Of a stretch of 34,402 bases of DNA, positions 1-7,871 are shown one piece after another. The position numbers were made by a program, and so were the translations under genes. Source of the DNA: Saprospiraceae bacterium. Its GTDB lineage: Bacteria; Bacteroidota; Bacteroidia; Chitinophagales; Saprospiraceae. How positions within the stretch are numbered: the stretch's first letter is position 1; each line of letters begins with the position of its first letter. Under the pieces are notes generated by a model. The model was not told where the DNA came from, did no database searches, and saw only the letters and a list, made by a program, of their open reading frames with translations. The stretch lies in assembly GCA_016717145.1 (NCBI GenBank), contig JADKGD010000046.1:1-34402 (forward strand), read 5' to 3'.

Positions 1-94
1 TCGAATGCTAAAAAAGCATGAGATAGTGAAAGAACCGCATCCTACTGGATTGCGGCGTCTCAGATGCTAAATGGAAAGTTAGGTAAATGCGTAG
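1..94. repeat. Structured direct repeat, copy 1
   Basis: These 94 bases recur identically at 224-317 as far as I can read, a spacing of 223 bp; this copy begins at the window edge and may extend left. The unit can fold on itself. AGCATGAGA (15-23) pairs with TCTCagATGCT (58-68, two bases bulged). Inside it, CCGCATCC (35-42) pairs with GGATtGCGG (47-55) around a TACT loop. A further small hairpin, ATGCT-A5-AGCAT, lies at 5-19. No reading frame of useful length is present. It could be a REP/MITE-like interspersed element or a structured RNA; nothing in the sequence decides between them. Confidence 0.8.
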
Positions 95-223
95 CAACCC
101 TTGAGCAAATTGTCATAGCCGATACATTGTTCCAGATCATTCAGATCATTTCATATCATTCGTCGGTCGTTTTGCCTCGTTACCCCCGGCCCCTGAAGGA
201 TGACTGAACGGTTGCAAAGCAAA
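95..223. other. Spacer between the two repeat copies
   Basis: This non-coding spacer holds a run of short imperfect repeats of the type (C)AGATCATT at about 136-162, then a GC-rich stretch with CCCCCGGCCCCTGAAGG around 183-199 that is unlike the AT-rich surroundings. No gene or promoter could be supported. Confidence 0.5.
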
Positions 224-317
224 TCGAATGCTAAAAAAGCATGAGATAGTGAAAGAACCGCATCCTACTGGATTGCGGCGTCTCAGATGCTAAATGGAAA
301 GTTAGGTAAATGCGTAG
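224..317. repeat. Structured direct repeat, copy 2
   Basis: Second copy of the 94-bp unit at 1-94, with the same nested inverted repeats (AGCATGAGA at 238-246 pairing with the arm at 281-291). Sequence identity stops abruptly after GCGTAG, which marks the right border of the unit. Some 190 bp of AT-rich non-coding DNA separate it from the first gene. Confidence 0.8.
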
Positions 318-442
318 TGAATGTCGGTAGCGAGCCATTCAGATGATTGTGGAGCAAAGATAAAAAAAAATGTTGAGTTGTTGAAACTGTTACTGTCTTG
401 TTTTGTTAGACTGAGCTACTTTTATAAAATCAAATCATATAT

Positions 443-476
443 TTGTAAATTATGATATGTGTAAGCATTATATTTG
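443..476 (+). promoter_or_regulatory. Bacteroidota-type promoter for the 509 operon
   Basis: TATATTTG at 469-476 fits the Bacteroidota -7 element TAnnTTTG. A TTG at 443-445 lies 23 bp upstream, at the upper limit of the spacing reported for Flavobacterium. A second TATATTTG lies at 438-445 and could be an alternative -7 box. The start codon is 33 bp downstream of the proximal box. Confidence 0.55.
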
Positions 477-508
477 CACCGTTTAATAAAAATTAAAAAT
501 AATTTAAG

Positions 509-1036
509 ATGGAAAATATTTTGGGTATTGGATCCAGAGTTAAACATCCTGCTTTTGGTGAAGGGGTAGTGGTATCTGTTGAAGTAGCTGGATATAGGGT
601 TTGTTTTATGACATATGGTATCAAGATAGTGGGCAAAGAATATAGCGCATGGGATGTGATTGAAAGAATAGCCCCTGAAGACAAAGTAAGCTTTACAGAA
701 GCTGAAAAATCTTTGATTAAAATTCTAAAAACATGGTCCGATATCAGTGAGGTAGTGCCATTAGGAGATAAATGGAAAAATGGTCTAATGATACTTAAAC
801 CGGAAGATGCCTCTTTAAAACCAAAAGAAATTCCGATAGATGCATTTTTTCATAAAATTGTTATGATCAGAGACAGGATCAGGGTTATGGAACAGCGTAT
901 CAATGCCAGTCAACTGTCTGACGAAGATAAAGTGAATTTGCAGCAATATATCACCAGGATATATGGTAGTCTGACAACATTTAATATTTTATTTAAAAAT
1001 AAAGAAGATCAATTTGTAGGTGATAAGGGTGAATAG
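509..1036 (+). CDS. Conserved hypothetical protein with Tudor/UvrD-tail-like N-terminus
   Basis: A 175-residue soluble protein with no signal peptide or membrane segment. Residues about 7-22 read GSRVKHPAFGEGVVV. This pattern of V-x-H-x-x-FG-x-G-V is known from the small beta-barrel (Tudor-like) tail of UvrD/PcrA helicases and from related nucleic-acid or RNA-polymerase-binding modules. The rest is charged and predicted mostly helical. I infer possible binding to nucleic acid or polymerase from the short motif only; there is no catalytic signature. It is first in a run of three same-strand genes, 60 bp ahead of the TlpA-like gene, and has the best promoter of the left part. It looks like a Bacteroidota-conserved protein of unknown role. 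Confidence 0.75.
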   Translation: MENILGIGSRVKHPAFGEGVVVSVEVAGYRVCFMTYGIKIVGKEYSAWDVIERIAPEDKVSFTEAEKSLIKILKTWSDISEVVPLGDKWKNGLMILKPEDASLKPKEIPIDAFFHKIVMIRDRIRVMEQRINASQLSDEDKVNLQQYITRIYGSLTTFNILFKNKEDQFVGDKGE

Positions 1037-1096
1037 GACGACCTATTAAAAAAGACATAAAATTTCTTTATTTGAATGTTCAATTAACAAAGCACA

Positions 1097-2392
1097 ATGC
1101 AAAATCTTTTTTACGTTTTACCGGTTTTATTTTTTTGTGGTTGTGTCGCCCCAAATGCTACATTTGAAAAAATTCCTCCGGGAATATGGAGGGCTACATT
1201 ATTACTCGACAGACAGCCTTCAATGAAGTACGGCGATGACAGAGATATTGTAAAAAAGTTTGATAACGACTCTGAACTACCATTCAATTTTGAAGTAATT
1301 TATGACGACTCATCAAATTTCCATATTGTCATTCATAATGCAGAAGAACGTATTGAAGTAAGAGATATCGACTTCGGCCGGGATAAAGCAACTGCCAAAG
1401 ATACAGTTTATATAAGATTTCCGGTGTATGATACCTACATTAAAGCCATTTATGAAGACGGCGTCATGGAAGGAGAATGGATCGTAAATTATAAAAAAAA
1501 TTATAAAATACCCTTCAAAGCGGTACATGGTGTCACAGATCGGTTTACAAAAGTCGACAATAAAATCCCTTCTGATATTTCCGGAAAGTGGGCTTGTACA
1601 TTTGAAATAGGAACAGAAGATGAGTATACAGCAGTTGGAATTTTTAACCAAAATGGTCATAAGATAACGGGTACATTTCTGACTGAGACGGGTGATTATC
1701 GTTATTTGGAAGGTATGATGTACGATAAAAAAATGTATCTGTCAACTTTTGATGGTGCCCACGCCTTCCAGTTTTTGGGTAAAATTTTGGAAGATGGATC
1801 CATAACAGGTACATTCCGATCAGGTAGTCAATATACCACAAACTGGGAAGCCCGTAAGGACAGCATGGCGACATTAAAAAGTGCCTATAGTTTAAATAAA
1901 ATTGTCAACAACGATGTCCTGGACTTTTCGTTTGAAAACGAATCAGGCAAGATGGTCAGTATACAGGATACACAATATAAAGATAAGATTAAACTGATTC
2001 AGATCTTTGGTACCTGGTGTCCAAATTGTATGGATGAAACAAAATTTTTAAAAACCTATTTTGAAAAATATCCCAATGATGAAGTAGCGTTAATAAGTAT
2101 AGGATTCGAAAGGTACGAAGATGCAGAGAATTCAAAAGCAGCATTAAAACGTTTTAAAGAGAAGCTGGATCTTAAACATGAAGTATTATGGGGTGGCTAT
2201 TATGATAAAACGGCAGCTGGTAAAAAAATTCCCCAATTAGATAAAATTTTAGCTTATCCCACCTTACTTTTTGTTGATAAAAAAAATAGAATTGTGAAGA
2301 TTCACACTGGTTTTTCCGGACCTGCTACTCCGGGCTTTAAAGATTTTGAAAAAGAATTTGAAACAGTATTAGCCTCAATAAGAAAAATATAA
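1097..2392 (+). CDS. TlpA-family thiol-disulfide protein, exported lipoprotein
   Basis: A 431-residue protein that starts with a hydrophobic signal ending in the lipobox-like LFFCGC, so it is probably lipid-anchored on the periplasmic side. Residues about 30-270 form a beta-rich region that I cannot name; it contains SGKWACTFEIG and repeated G-x-I-T-G-T-F segments, reminiscent of lipocalin-like folds. Residues about 285-430 are a TlpA/ResA-like thioredoxin fold with the redox motif W307-C-P-N-C311 and a cis-proline segment AYPTLLFVDKKNR. Family knowledge suggests reduction of periplasmic disulfides, for example in cytochrome c maturation or stress. The substrate is unknown. The stop is only 6 bp from the next start, so the two genes are probably cotranscribed. 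Confidence 0.85.
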   Translation: MQNLFYVLPVLFFCGCVAPNATFEKIPPGIWRATLLLDRQPSMKYGDDRDIVKKFDNDSELPFNFEVIYDDSSNFHIVIHNAEERIEVRDIDFGRDKATAKDTVYIRFPVYDTYIKAIYEDGVMEGEWIVNYKKNYKIPFKAVHGVTDRFTKVDNKIPSDISGKWACTFEIGTEDEYTAVGIFNQNGHKITGTFLTETGDYRYLEGMMYDKKMYLSTFDGAHAFQFLGKILEDGSITGTFRSGSQYTTNWEARKDSMATLKSAYSLNKIVNNDVLDFSFENESGKMVSIQDTQYKDKIKLIQIFGTWCPNCMDETKFLKTYFEKYPNDEVALISIGFERYEDAENSKAALKRFKEKLDLKHEVLWGGYYDKTAAGKKIPQLDKILAYPTLLFVDKKNRIVKIHTGFSGPATPGFKDFEKEFETVLASIRKI

Positions 2393-2398
2393 AAAGTT

Positions 2399-3187
2399 AT
2401 GGCGACAAAAATATCCAAAATAATTATGGTGACAGGCGCAACCTCGGGAATAGGAAAGGCTACAGTACAATTATTTGCTAAAAACGGGTATGATGTGATT
2501 ATTACCGGTCGTAGGAAAGACAGACTTGAAGATATTAAGACCAAATTAATAAAAAAATACGGTGTCAATGTCCTGGCACTTCATTTTGACATTCGGGATT
2601 CCAATGCTGTTAAAAAAGCGTACAAAACTTTAAAACCAGAATGGAAAAAAATAGATATATTGATAAATAATGCTGGTCTTGCCAAAGGCTTTAATCCCAT
2701 TCATGAAGGAGAGCTGGAAGATTGGGAAACAATGATAGATACCAATATCAAAGGCTTATTGTATATAACCAGAGCGATCAGTCCTGATATGGTGAAACGA
2801 GGTAAGGGGCACATCATCAACATATGCTCCACTGCAGGTCATGAAGTGTATCCAAATGGCAATGTTTATGCTGCTACCAAGTTTGCAGTAGATGCTTTGA
2901 CCAAGTCTATGAGGCTGGATTTATTTAAACATGGTATAAGGGTGAGCCAGGTATCTCCCGGACATGTTGAGGAAACTGAATTTGCGTTGGTGAGATTTGA
3001 TGGTGATGAAAAACGGGCCAAAATATATGAAGATTTTGTACCTTTAACATCTAAAGATGTGGCTGAAACATTGTTTTTTATAGCAACAAGACCCAAACAC
3101 GTAAATATACAGGATGTATTAATAATGGGATCCCAACAAGCCAGCAACAATTTTATAGATCGAAGTGGCCGCAAAGAATTGGAATAA
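2399..3187 (+). CDS. SDR-family NAD(P)-dependent oxidoreductase (YdfG-like)
   Basis: A 262-residue classical short-chain dehydrogenase/reductase. The cofactor-binding motif TGATSGIG lies at residues 12-19, NNAG at 90-93, and the catalytic triad is S144, Y157 and K161 (VYAATK). The GRRKDRL segment after the second strand suggests NADP(H) preference. Length and motifs fit the YdfG/serine 3-dehydrogenase group, which oxidises 3-hydroxy acids or reduces their semialdehydes. The exact substrate cannot be read from the sequence. It begins 6 bp after the TlpA-like gene and is intact. A cytoplasmic location is expected, as there is no signal peptide. Confidence 0.88.
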   Translation: MATKISKIIMVTGATSGIGKATVQLFAKNGYDVIITGRRKDRLEDIKTKLIKKYGVNVLALHFDIRDSNAVKKAYKTLKPEWKKIDILINNAGLAKGFNPIHEGELEDWETMIDTNIKGLLYITRAISPDMVKRGKGHIINICSTAGHEVYPNGNVYAATKFAVDALTKSMRLDLFKHGIRVSQVSPGHVEETEFALVRFDGDEKRAKIYEDFVPLTSKDVAETLFFIATRPKHVNIQDVLIMGSQQASNNFIDRSGRKELE

Positions 3188-3230
3188 ATAAATCATATGT
3201 TTATACAAATATGATAAAAACAGACCTTAT

Positions 3231-3256
3231 TTGATAACATTATACATATAATTTTG
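3231..3256 (+). promoter_or_regulatory. Candidate promoter for the photolyase gene
   Basis: TAATTTTG at 3249-3256 fits TAnnTTTG, with TTG at 3231-3233 and a short 15-bp spacer. It lies 28 bp ahead of the TTG start codon at 3285 in the 97-bp gap after the SDR gene. Confidence 0.4.
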
Positions 3257-3284
3257 TTCTCTCCAAAAGTTAATCAACATTCAA

Positions 3285-4710
3285 TTGGATAATATTGCCA
3301 TAGTTTGGTTTAGAAACGATTTAAGACTACATGATAATGAAATGCTTTGTGAAGCAATAAAAAAGGCTACTTCAATTATTCCTGTATACGTATTTGATGA
3401 ACGATTATTTTGGGGGAAAACCAGTTTTGGGTTTGAAAAAATTTCAAATTTCAGGACAAAGTTTATCATTGAATCGGTATTGGATTTGCAAAAAAACATC
3501 AGGGATAAAGGTGGCGATTTAATCATAAGAATAGGCAAACCTGAAGACGAAGTATTTGAAATAGCAAAACAGACCAAATCAAGTTTTGTATATTGTAATA
3601 GGGAAAGAACGGAACAAGAAGTTTTTGTTCAGGACAGATTGGAGCATAATTTATGGACATTAGGGCAAGAACTCAGATTTGCAAGAGGTAAGATGCTTTA
3701 TTATACTGCAGATTTGCCTTTTCCAATTTCACAGGTACCTGATATTTTTACCAATTACAGAAAAGAAGTAGAAAACATTGTTCCACTCAGAGACGCTTTA
3801 TCTGCACCACAATCCATTCCTTTTCCAATTACGGAATTAGATAGGGGAGAAGTGCCTACTCTGAAGACTTTTGGTAAAAATGACGTCACATCATGCCATT
3901 TGGAAAATTCAAAATTCAAAGGCGGAGAAACTGAGGCTAAAAATCAACTTAATTATTACCTGTGGGAAAGTCATTTAATCGACACCTACAAAGAAACCCG
4001 AAATGATCTCATGGGTTGGGATTTTTCAAGCAAACTCTCTGCCTGGCTTTCATCGGGTTGTTTATCACCAAAATATGTTATTGCCGAAAAAAACAGGTAC
4101 GAAAAGGAAGTCACAAAAAATGAATCCACTTACTGGCTTTACTTTGAAATACTATGGCGTGACTTTTTTCGGCTTATGGGCAAAAAATATGGTAATAAAA
4201 TTTTTAAACTCAACGGTATTCGAAATGTGGAGCCGGCAAACAACACAGACGTTGAATTATTTTCAAAATGGGCATCAGGGAATACCGGCATTCCTTTTAT
4301 CGATGCTAATATGAGGCAGCTAAATGATACAGGTTTTATGTCCAACCGTGGAAGACAAAATGTAGCCAGTTTTTTGGTTAAGGATTTGAAAATGAATTGG
4401 ATCATGGGGGCTGAGTATTTTGAATCTTTACTCATTGACTATGATCCTTGTTCAAATTATGGAAATTGGAATTACATCGCAGGTGTTGGAGCTGATCCTA
4501 AAGAAGACAGGTACTTTAATGTCATGTCTCAGGCAAAAAGATATGATGCCAACGGTGAGTTTATTAAATATTGGATTCCTGCTTTGGAATAAGGTGCCTG
4601 TCCAATATATTCATAATCCAAATAAAATGACTTTGCCTGATCAGATAAAATACACTGACCAGCTTGGTATAAGCTACCCGGAAGCTATTTGGCAAAGTGC
4701 TGAATTTTGA
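3285..4710 (+). CDS. DASH-type cryptochrome/photolyase (one frameshift near 3' end)
   Basis: The start is a TTG at 3285 that gives MDNIAIVWFRNDLRLHDN, the usual N-terminus of the family; no ATG is available upstream in frame. An N-terminal Rossmann-like antenna domain (to about residue 165) is followed by the helical FAD-binding domain with GGETEA, WRDFFRLMGKKYG, DANMRQLNDTGFMSNRGRQ and the NYGNWNYIAGVG signature. These point to a DASH protein, which repairs cyclobutane pyrimidine dimers in single-stranded DNA with blue light. The frame stops at TAA 4590-4592 after WIPALE. The family's C-terminus (KVPVQYIHNPNKMT... YPEAI) continues in the next frame to 4710. Dropping T4590 restores a protein of about 474 residues, a normal family length. 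I treat the stop as a sequencing error, although a real mutation is possible. Confidence 0.88.
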
Positions 4711-4779
4711 CTAAATTAATAAGAATTAGCAAGCCAAAATGGTTAAATAAGTGCTAATAAAGTTATATTTGATCCTTTT

Positions 4780-4809
4780 TTGAAACTAAATTCAGAAATT
4801 ATATATTTA
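4780..4809 (+). promoter_or_regulatory. Promoter for the DUF4412 gene
   Basis: TTG at 4780-4782, a 19-bp spacer and TATATTTA at 4802-4809 give a near-consensus Bacteroidota promoter (TTG-N19-TAnnTTTG). The start codon lies 55 bp downstream. Confidence 0.55.
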
Positions 4810-4864
4810 CATTACATATTATTAAAACATTATTATAAAATTTTAAACAAATTCAATTAAAGAC

Positions 4865-5467
4865 ATGAAAAACATATTGTCAATTTTATTTACAGTAGCT
4901 TTATTATCAATTAATTATGTATCTAATGCTCAAAAAGTACTTGAACAAGGTTCAGTGAAAATGGAAATAACTAAAGTAGCATCAGATGATCCAAATACGT
5001 CTATGATGATGGAAGCTATGAAAGGATCACAAACTGAACTATACTTCAAAGGTGAGCAGCACGTTACATTTATGAATATGATGGGTGGTATGGTAGAAAT
5101 GAAAGTATATATCGAAAAAGCAAAAAACTCGATGAATATGCTTTTTGATATGATGGGTCAAAAGATGTGGATAGAGTCAAGGATTGATGAAGCTCAGAAT
5201 GCACAACAAAAAGAAATAGCATCAAAATCCAAAGTGGAATATGACAAGGCAGACACTAAAGAAATCTTAGGGTACAAATGTTATAAGATGACCGTTACAA
5301 ACCCGGAAATGGAAGGTATGACGGTCAGTGGTTATGTGACTGAGGATATTAAAACAAAAGCTAATTTGATACAAGGATTCAACAGCTTGGAATTTGCAGG
5401 TTACACAATGGAATTTACGGTGGGAAATCCAAAATTTTCTATGACGATGACGGCTGTTGAAGTTTAA
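4865..5467 (+). CDS. Exported Met-rich protein, DUF4412-like
   Basis: A 200-residue protein with a clear Sec signal peptide; cleavage is likely after ...YVSNA at residue 22. The mature part is rich in methionine, about 21 of 178 residues, clustered as SMMMEAM, MNMMGGMVEM and FDMMGQKM. The C-terminal half contains KEILGYKCYKMTV, the pattern typical of DUF4412 proteins, whose members are small exported beta-rich proteins of unknown function common in Bacteroidota. Location is therefore periplasm or outer membrane. The gene has its own promoter and is flanked by gaps of about 150 bp, so it looks monocistronic. Metal binding through the Met clusters is conceivable but is only an inference. Confidence 0.75.
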   Translation: MKNILSILFTVALLSINYVSNAQKVLEQGSVKMEITKVASDDPNTSMMMEAMKGSQTELYFKGEQHVTFMNMMGGMVEMKVYIEKAKNSMNMLFDMMGQKMWIESRIDEAQNAQQKEIASKSKVEYDKADTKEILGYKCYKMTVTNPEMEGMTVSGYVTEDIKTKANLIQGFNSLEFAGYTMEFTVGNPKFSMTMTAVEV

Positions 5468-5591
5468 TATTTAACCCATAATTAATATTATGTTAAATAG
5501 AATATGTGCTATTTGCCTATCCTATTGTTTTACATTAAAGATTATCAAAGTAAAATATAGTATTAGATTTCAAACTGTGCAATAAAATTTT

Positions 5592-5599
5592 TATGTTTG
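5592..5599 (+). promoter_or_regulatory. -7 promoter element before the pssA-like gene
   Basis: TATGTTTG matches TAnnTTTG exactly and lies 16 bp ahead of the TTG start codon. It sits between inverted GTGCA/TGCAC arms (about 5577-5601). No convincing -33 TTG is at normal spacing. Confidence 0.4.
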
Positions 5600-5615
5600 C
5601 ACAAAATAAAATGTT

Positions 5616-5990
5616 TTGAAAAAGTATATTCCTTCAGTTATTACATCAGGTAATCTTATTTGTGGTTTTGCTGCCATTCAAATCGGTGATTTTTATTGGA
5701 GTCCCATATTGTTACTATGTAGTTTTGTTTTTGATGGAAAAACTAACTATCTGTTGACCCCATTATTCCTTAGTATTATGATGGTAAGTTTTGGGTTAAG
5801 AATGTTTTCTACAAAAGGCTTGACAAAACAATGGAAGGATAATATCTATCATTATATCATGGCAGTTGTTGCTATAATTATTGCTGTTATTTTTAAGTAT
5901 GAATCGGTATCATATATTGTGCTTGCATATATCGTGCTCTCCATTATCAATACATTAACAAGCAAATACAGAGAGAAAATGTCAAATTGA
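5616..5990 (+). pseudogene. pssA: CDP-diacylglycerol-serine O-phosphatidyltransferase lacking its catalytic core
   Basis: The first about 40 residues (KKYIPSVITSGNLICGFAAIQ) are the conserved N-terminus of PssA. The last about 80 residues, from LLTPLFLSIMMVSFGLRMFS to the end, with WKDN and several membrane segments, match the C-terminal part of Bacteroidota PssA. The middle is absent: after ...CSFVFDGK (near 5740) the frame passes directly into the C-terminal region. The CDP-alcohol phosphotransferase signature, D-x2-DG-x2-AR-x8-9-G-x3-D-x3-D, is missing except for one DG. The product is 124 residues, against roughly 230-250 for the family, so about 110 residues are gone in frame. As written it cannot make phosphatidylserine. 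Start is TTG at 5616 because the ATG at 5611 is stopped immediately. A collapsed assembly is as likely as a true deletion. Confidence 0.75.
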
Positions 5991-6002
5991 CCGATTTTGA
6001 TT

Positions 6003-6010
6003 TACCTTTG
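6003..6010 (+). promoter_or_regulatory. -7 promoter element before the ferredoxin gene
   Basis: TACCTTTG is an exact TAnnTTTG match 28 bp ahead of the ferredoxin ATG, just after the end of the pssA-like gene. The -33 region is not clear. Confidence 0.45.
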
Positions 6011-6038
6011 CATTTTATTTCAGAATATTTAGTTTTAT

Positions 6039-6482
6039 ATGGCGATAATTATAACCGATGAGTGTATAAATTGTGGGGCATGCGAACCTGAATGTCCAAA
6101 CAATGCTATATATGAAGGTGGTGTGGAATGGTCCGTTAAAGATGGAACCGGTGTCAAAGGGCAATATACATTAGGAGACGGCAGATCTGTAGATGCCTCA
6201 GATGCTCAAAAACCTATTATGGATGATTATTATTTTATTGTACCGGACAAATGTACAGAGTGTGTTGGGTTTCATGAGGAACCTCAATGTGCTGCTGTTT
6301 GCCCTGTCGATTGCTGCGTACCTGATCCGGATCATGTGGAAACTAAAAAGAAATTCACTAATCTCTTTGCCAGGAAGGCAGGTTGCACCTTGTCAAAAAA
6401 AAAAAAAAAAGAAAAAAGGGGGGGGGGGGCGGGCCCCCCGCCCAGGCGTTGGAGCCCCTTTAAGCAGACTCTAATCAAATAA
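6039..6482 (+). CDS. 2[4Fe-4S] ferredoxin, 3' end corrupted
   Basis: The N-terminal 118 or so residues are a typical bacterial 2[4Fe-4S] ferredoxin. The first cluster motif is C9-x2-C12-x2-C15-x3-C19-P. The second is C72-x2-C75-x8-C84-x3-C88-P followed by C92 and C93, with the long second-motif insertion seen in YfhL-like and Bacteroidota ferredoxins. It would carry electrons at low potential in the cytoplasm; the partner is unknown. From residue about 119 the frame reads an A16/G12 tract and gives a meaningless KKKKK-GGG-PPP tail, so the listed 147-residue product is not the natural one. The true gene probably ended within a few codons of 6395. Confidence 0.82.
   Translation: MAIIITDECINCGACEPECPNNAIYEGGVEWSVKDGTGVKGQYTLGDGRSVDASDAQKPIMDDYYFIVPDKCTECVGFHEEPQCAAVCPVDCCVPDPDHVETKKKFTNLFARKAGCTLSKKKKKEKRGGGAGPPPRRWSPFKQTLIK
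6395..6446. other. Low-complexity A16/G12/C-rich tract, probable artefact or join
   Basis: A16 (6395-6410), G, A6, G12 (6418-6429), C, G3, C6, G and C3 follow one another at the exact place where the ferredoxin should end. Nothing like it occurs in the AT-rich surroundings, except another G run near 18622-18630. It looks like unreliable consensus or a contig join, so the linkage of the left 6.4 kb to the rest is less certain. Confidence 0.7.
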
Positions 6483-6487
6483 CAAAC

Positions 6488-6511
6488 TCTCTACCCTATT
6501 AAGTGTAGAGA
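6488..6511 (-). terminator. Terminator of the ECF-sigma operon
   Basis: TCTCTAC (6488-6494) and GTAGAGA (6505-6511) form a perfect 7-bp stem with a 10-base loop. On the minus strand the hairpin begins 6 bases after the stop at 6518 and is followed by a T-rich TTTGTTATTTG. The position fits transcription termination of the minus-strand operon. Confidence 0.55.
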
Positions 6512-6517
6512 AAAAAG

Positions 6518-7871
6518 TTACTTAAAGTAATACTTTACACCAAGCTCTATATTATATCTTCTATCAGCATCTACGTTACTATTTTGAATTTGTAATGCAT
6601 ATGGTGATCCACTTAATTCTGACCTGTCTTGTAAAGATGTCAATTGTTTTGTAATGTTGTAATTAAAATTGCTGAATAGTTGGACATGATGAAATATGGC
6701 TGTTTCAGCGCCAATATTCAGTCCAAAAAGCCATTTTTTGTGTAAAGGTTTTATATTGTTAATTTTATCATTTGACAATTCATTAGTATTCGTAGCAGGG
6801 AATGAAGTCTGATTGATAGAGGCATAAAGCATTTGAGCATTACTATTAATATTGAAACCTTCATTCAAAAACCTGCTAACAGACATTCCACCAGCTATTT
6901 TAAATTGTTTATATATAGTATATTTAGCACCAATTTGAGATTCTACATAAATTACTTTATTGGTAATTTCATTGATCAGGGCAGTATTAAATACATTTAA
7001 CTCACCTTCTGTAAGTGATTTATTCTCAGCAAAAAAGCATCGGACAAATTTGTTTCCAAATTATTGTCTCCAGCTTTATTTTGAAGATAAAAATTACTTT
7101 TTATATAAGTCCTTAGGCCTAACTGACCAGTTAAAGCCCATCTATTTGAGATGCTTTTATTGGTGTGCATGCCAATAAAATAATTCGATATTTCTTTAAA
7201 ATCAGCACTCGCTAAAGATGAGAGCATACCAAAATGAAAAGATGTATTAAAAGGTTTTATCGGCAATTCAGGATTAGGTATATTCTCGTTATAAGTAATC
7301 GGAAAGACATAGATGGGTAGCAATTGTAAAATAGTTACCTTATCACGAACATTGTTGTTCAAAAGTTCAAGATCCTTCACTTCCAGATTATGCGCACTCT
7401 TTTGTTCAGTTGATGTTGAAACGTCAGTTGATACATATTCCTGAGCCGTTGAGTGTCCATTTGGCAATAATTCTTTAGATTCTGTGGCACCATTAAATTT
7501 AGCGCTGCTTGCATCTTCTTTTAAGTTTTCTTTGAAGCTTTCCTTTAAGCTTTCTTTTCCTAATATTTTATCTGTATGAATTAAGCCATACTCGTTTTTA
7601 TTATTTAAAACTTCAGCTATTGGCTTTATATCAATCTTCTTATTGATAAATGGTGTATATTTTGGCAAGGGAGTCACACTATTTGAAACTGCTGGGGATA
7701 AATTATTGTATGATAAAAAAACCATCACAAAAAGTCCCAACATACCGATGGGTAAAAAGAATACGAACATTCTTTTTCGTTCTTTTTCTGCGGCATTTCG
7801 TGATCCAGTATTTTATGCATGCTGGCCCACCCCATTTCTCTAATTTTATCTAAAGAATTATTATTTTCCAT
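6518..7871 (-). CDS. Membrane-anchored beta-barrel-like protein, candidate ECF sigma regulator (two frameshifts)
   Basis: After repair this is a protein of about 450 residues. The natural start is the ATG at 7871, overlapping the sigma-factor stop by 11 bp: MENNNSLDKIREMGWASMHKILD, a short cytoplasmic segment. A break in the A5 run near 7773 leads into KRMFVFFLPIGMLGLFVMVFLS, a single membrane helix. A polar linker of about 120 residues follows, then a region with alternating beta strands (FGMLSSLASADF, NRWALTGQLGLRTY). A second break in the T6 run near 7033 leads to the last part, which ends in YNIELGVKYYFK, typical of outer-membrane barrel C-termini. Coupled translation with the ECF factor and the cytoplasm-helix-periplasm layout suggest an anti-sigma or sensor function. 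That is inference; no known anti-sigma domain was recognised. Confidence 0.68.

Noticed and set aside
1032..1047. Perfect 6-bp inverted repeat AATAGG-ACGA-CCTATT at the end of the first gene
   Set aside because: It is followed by A residues on the plus strand, not T, and the next gene seems to be in the same operon, so it is not a convincing terminator.
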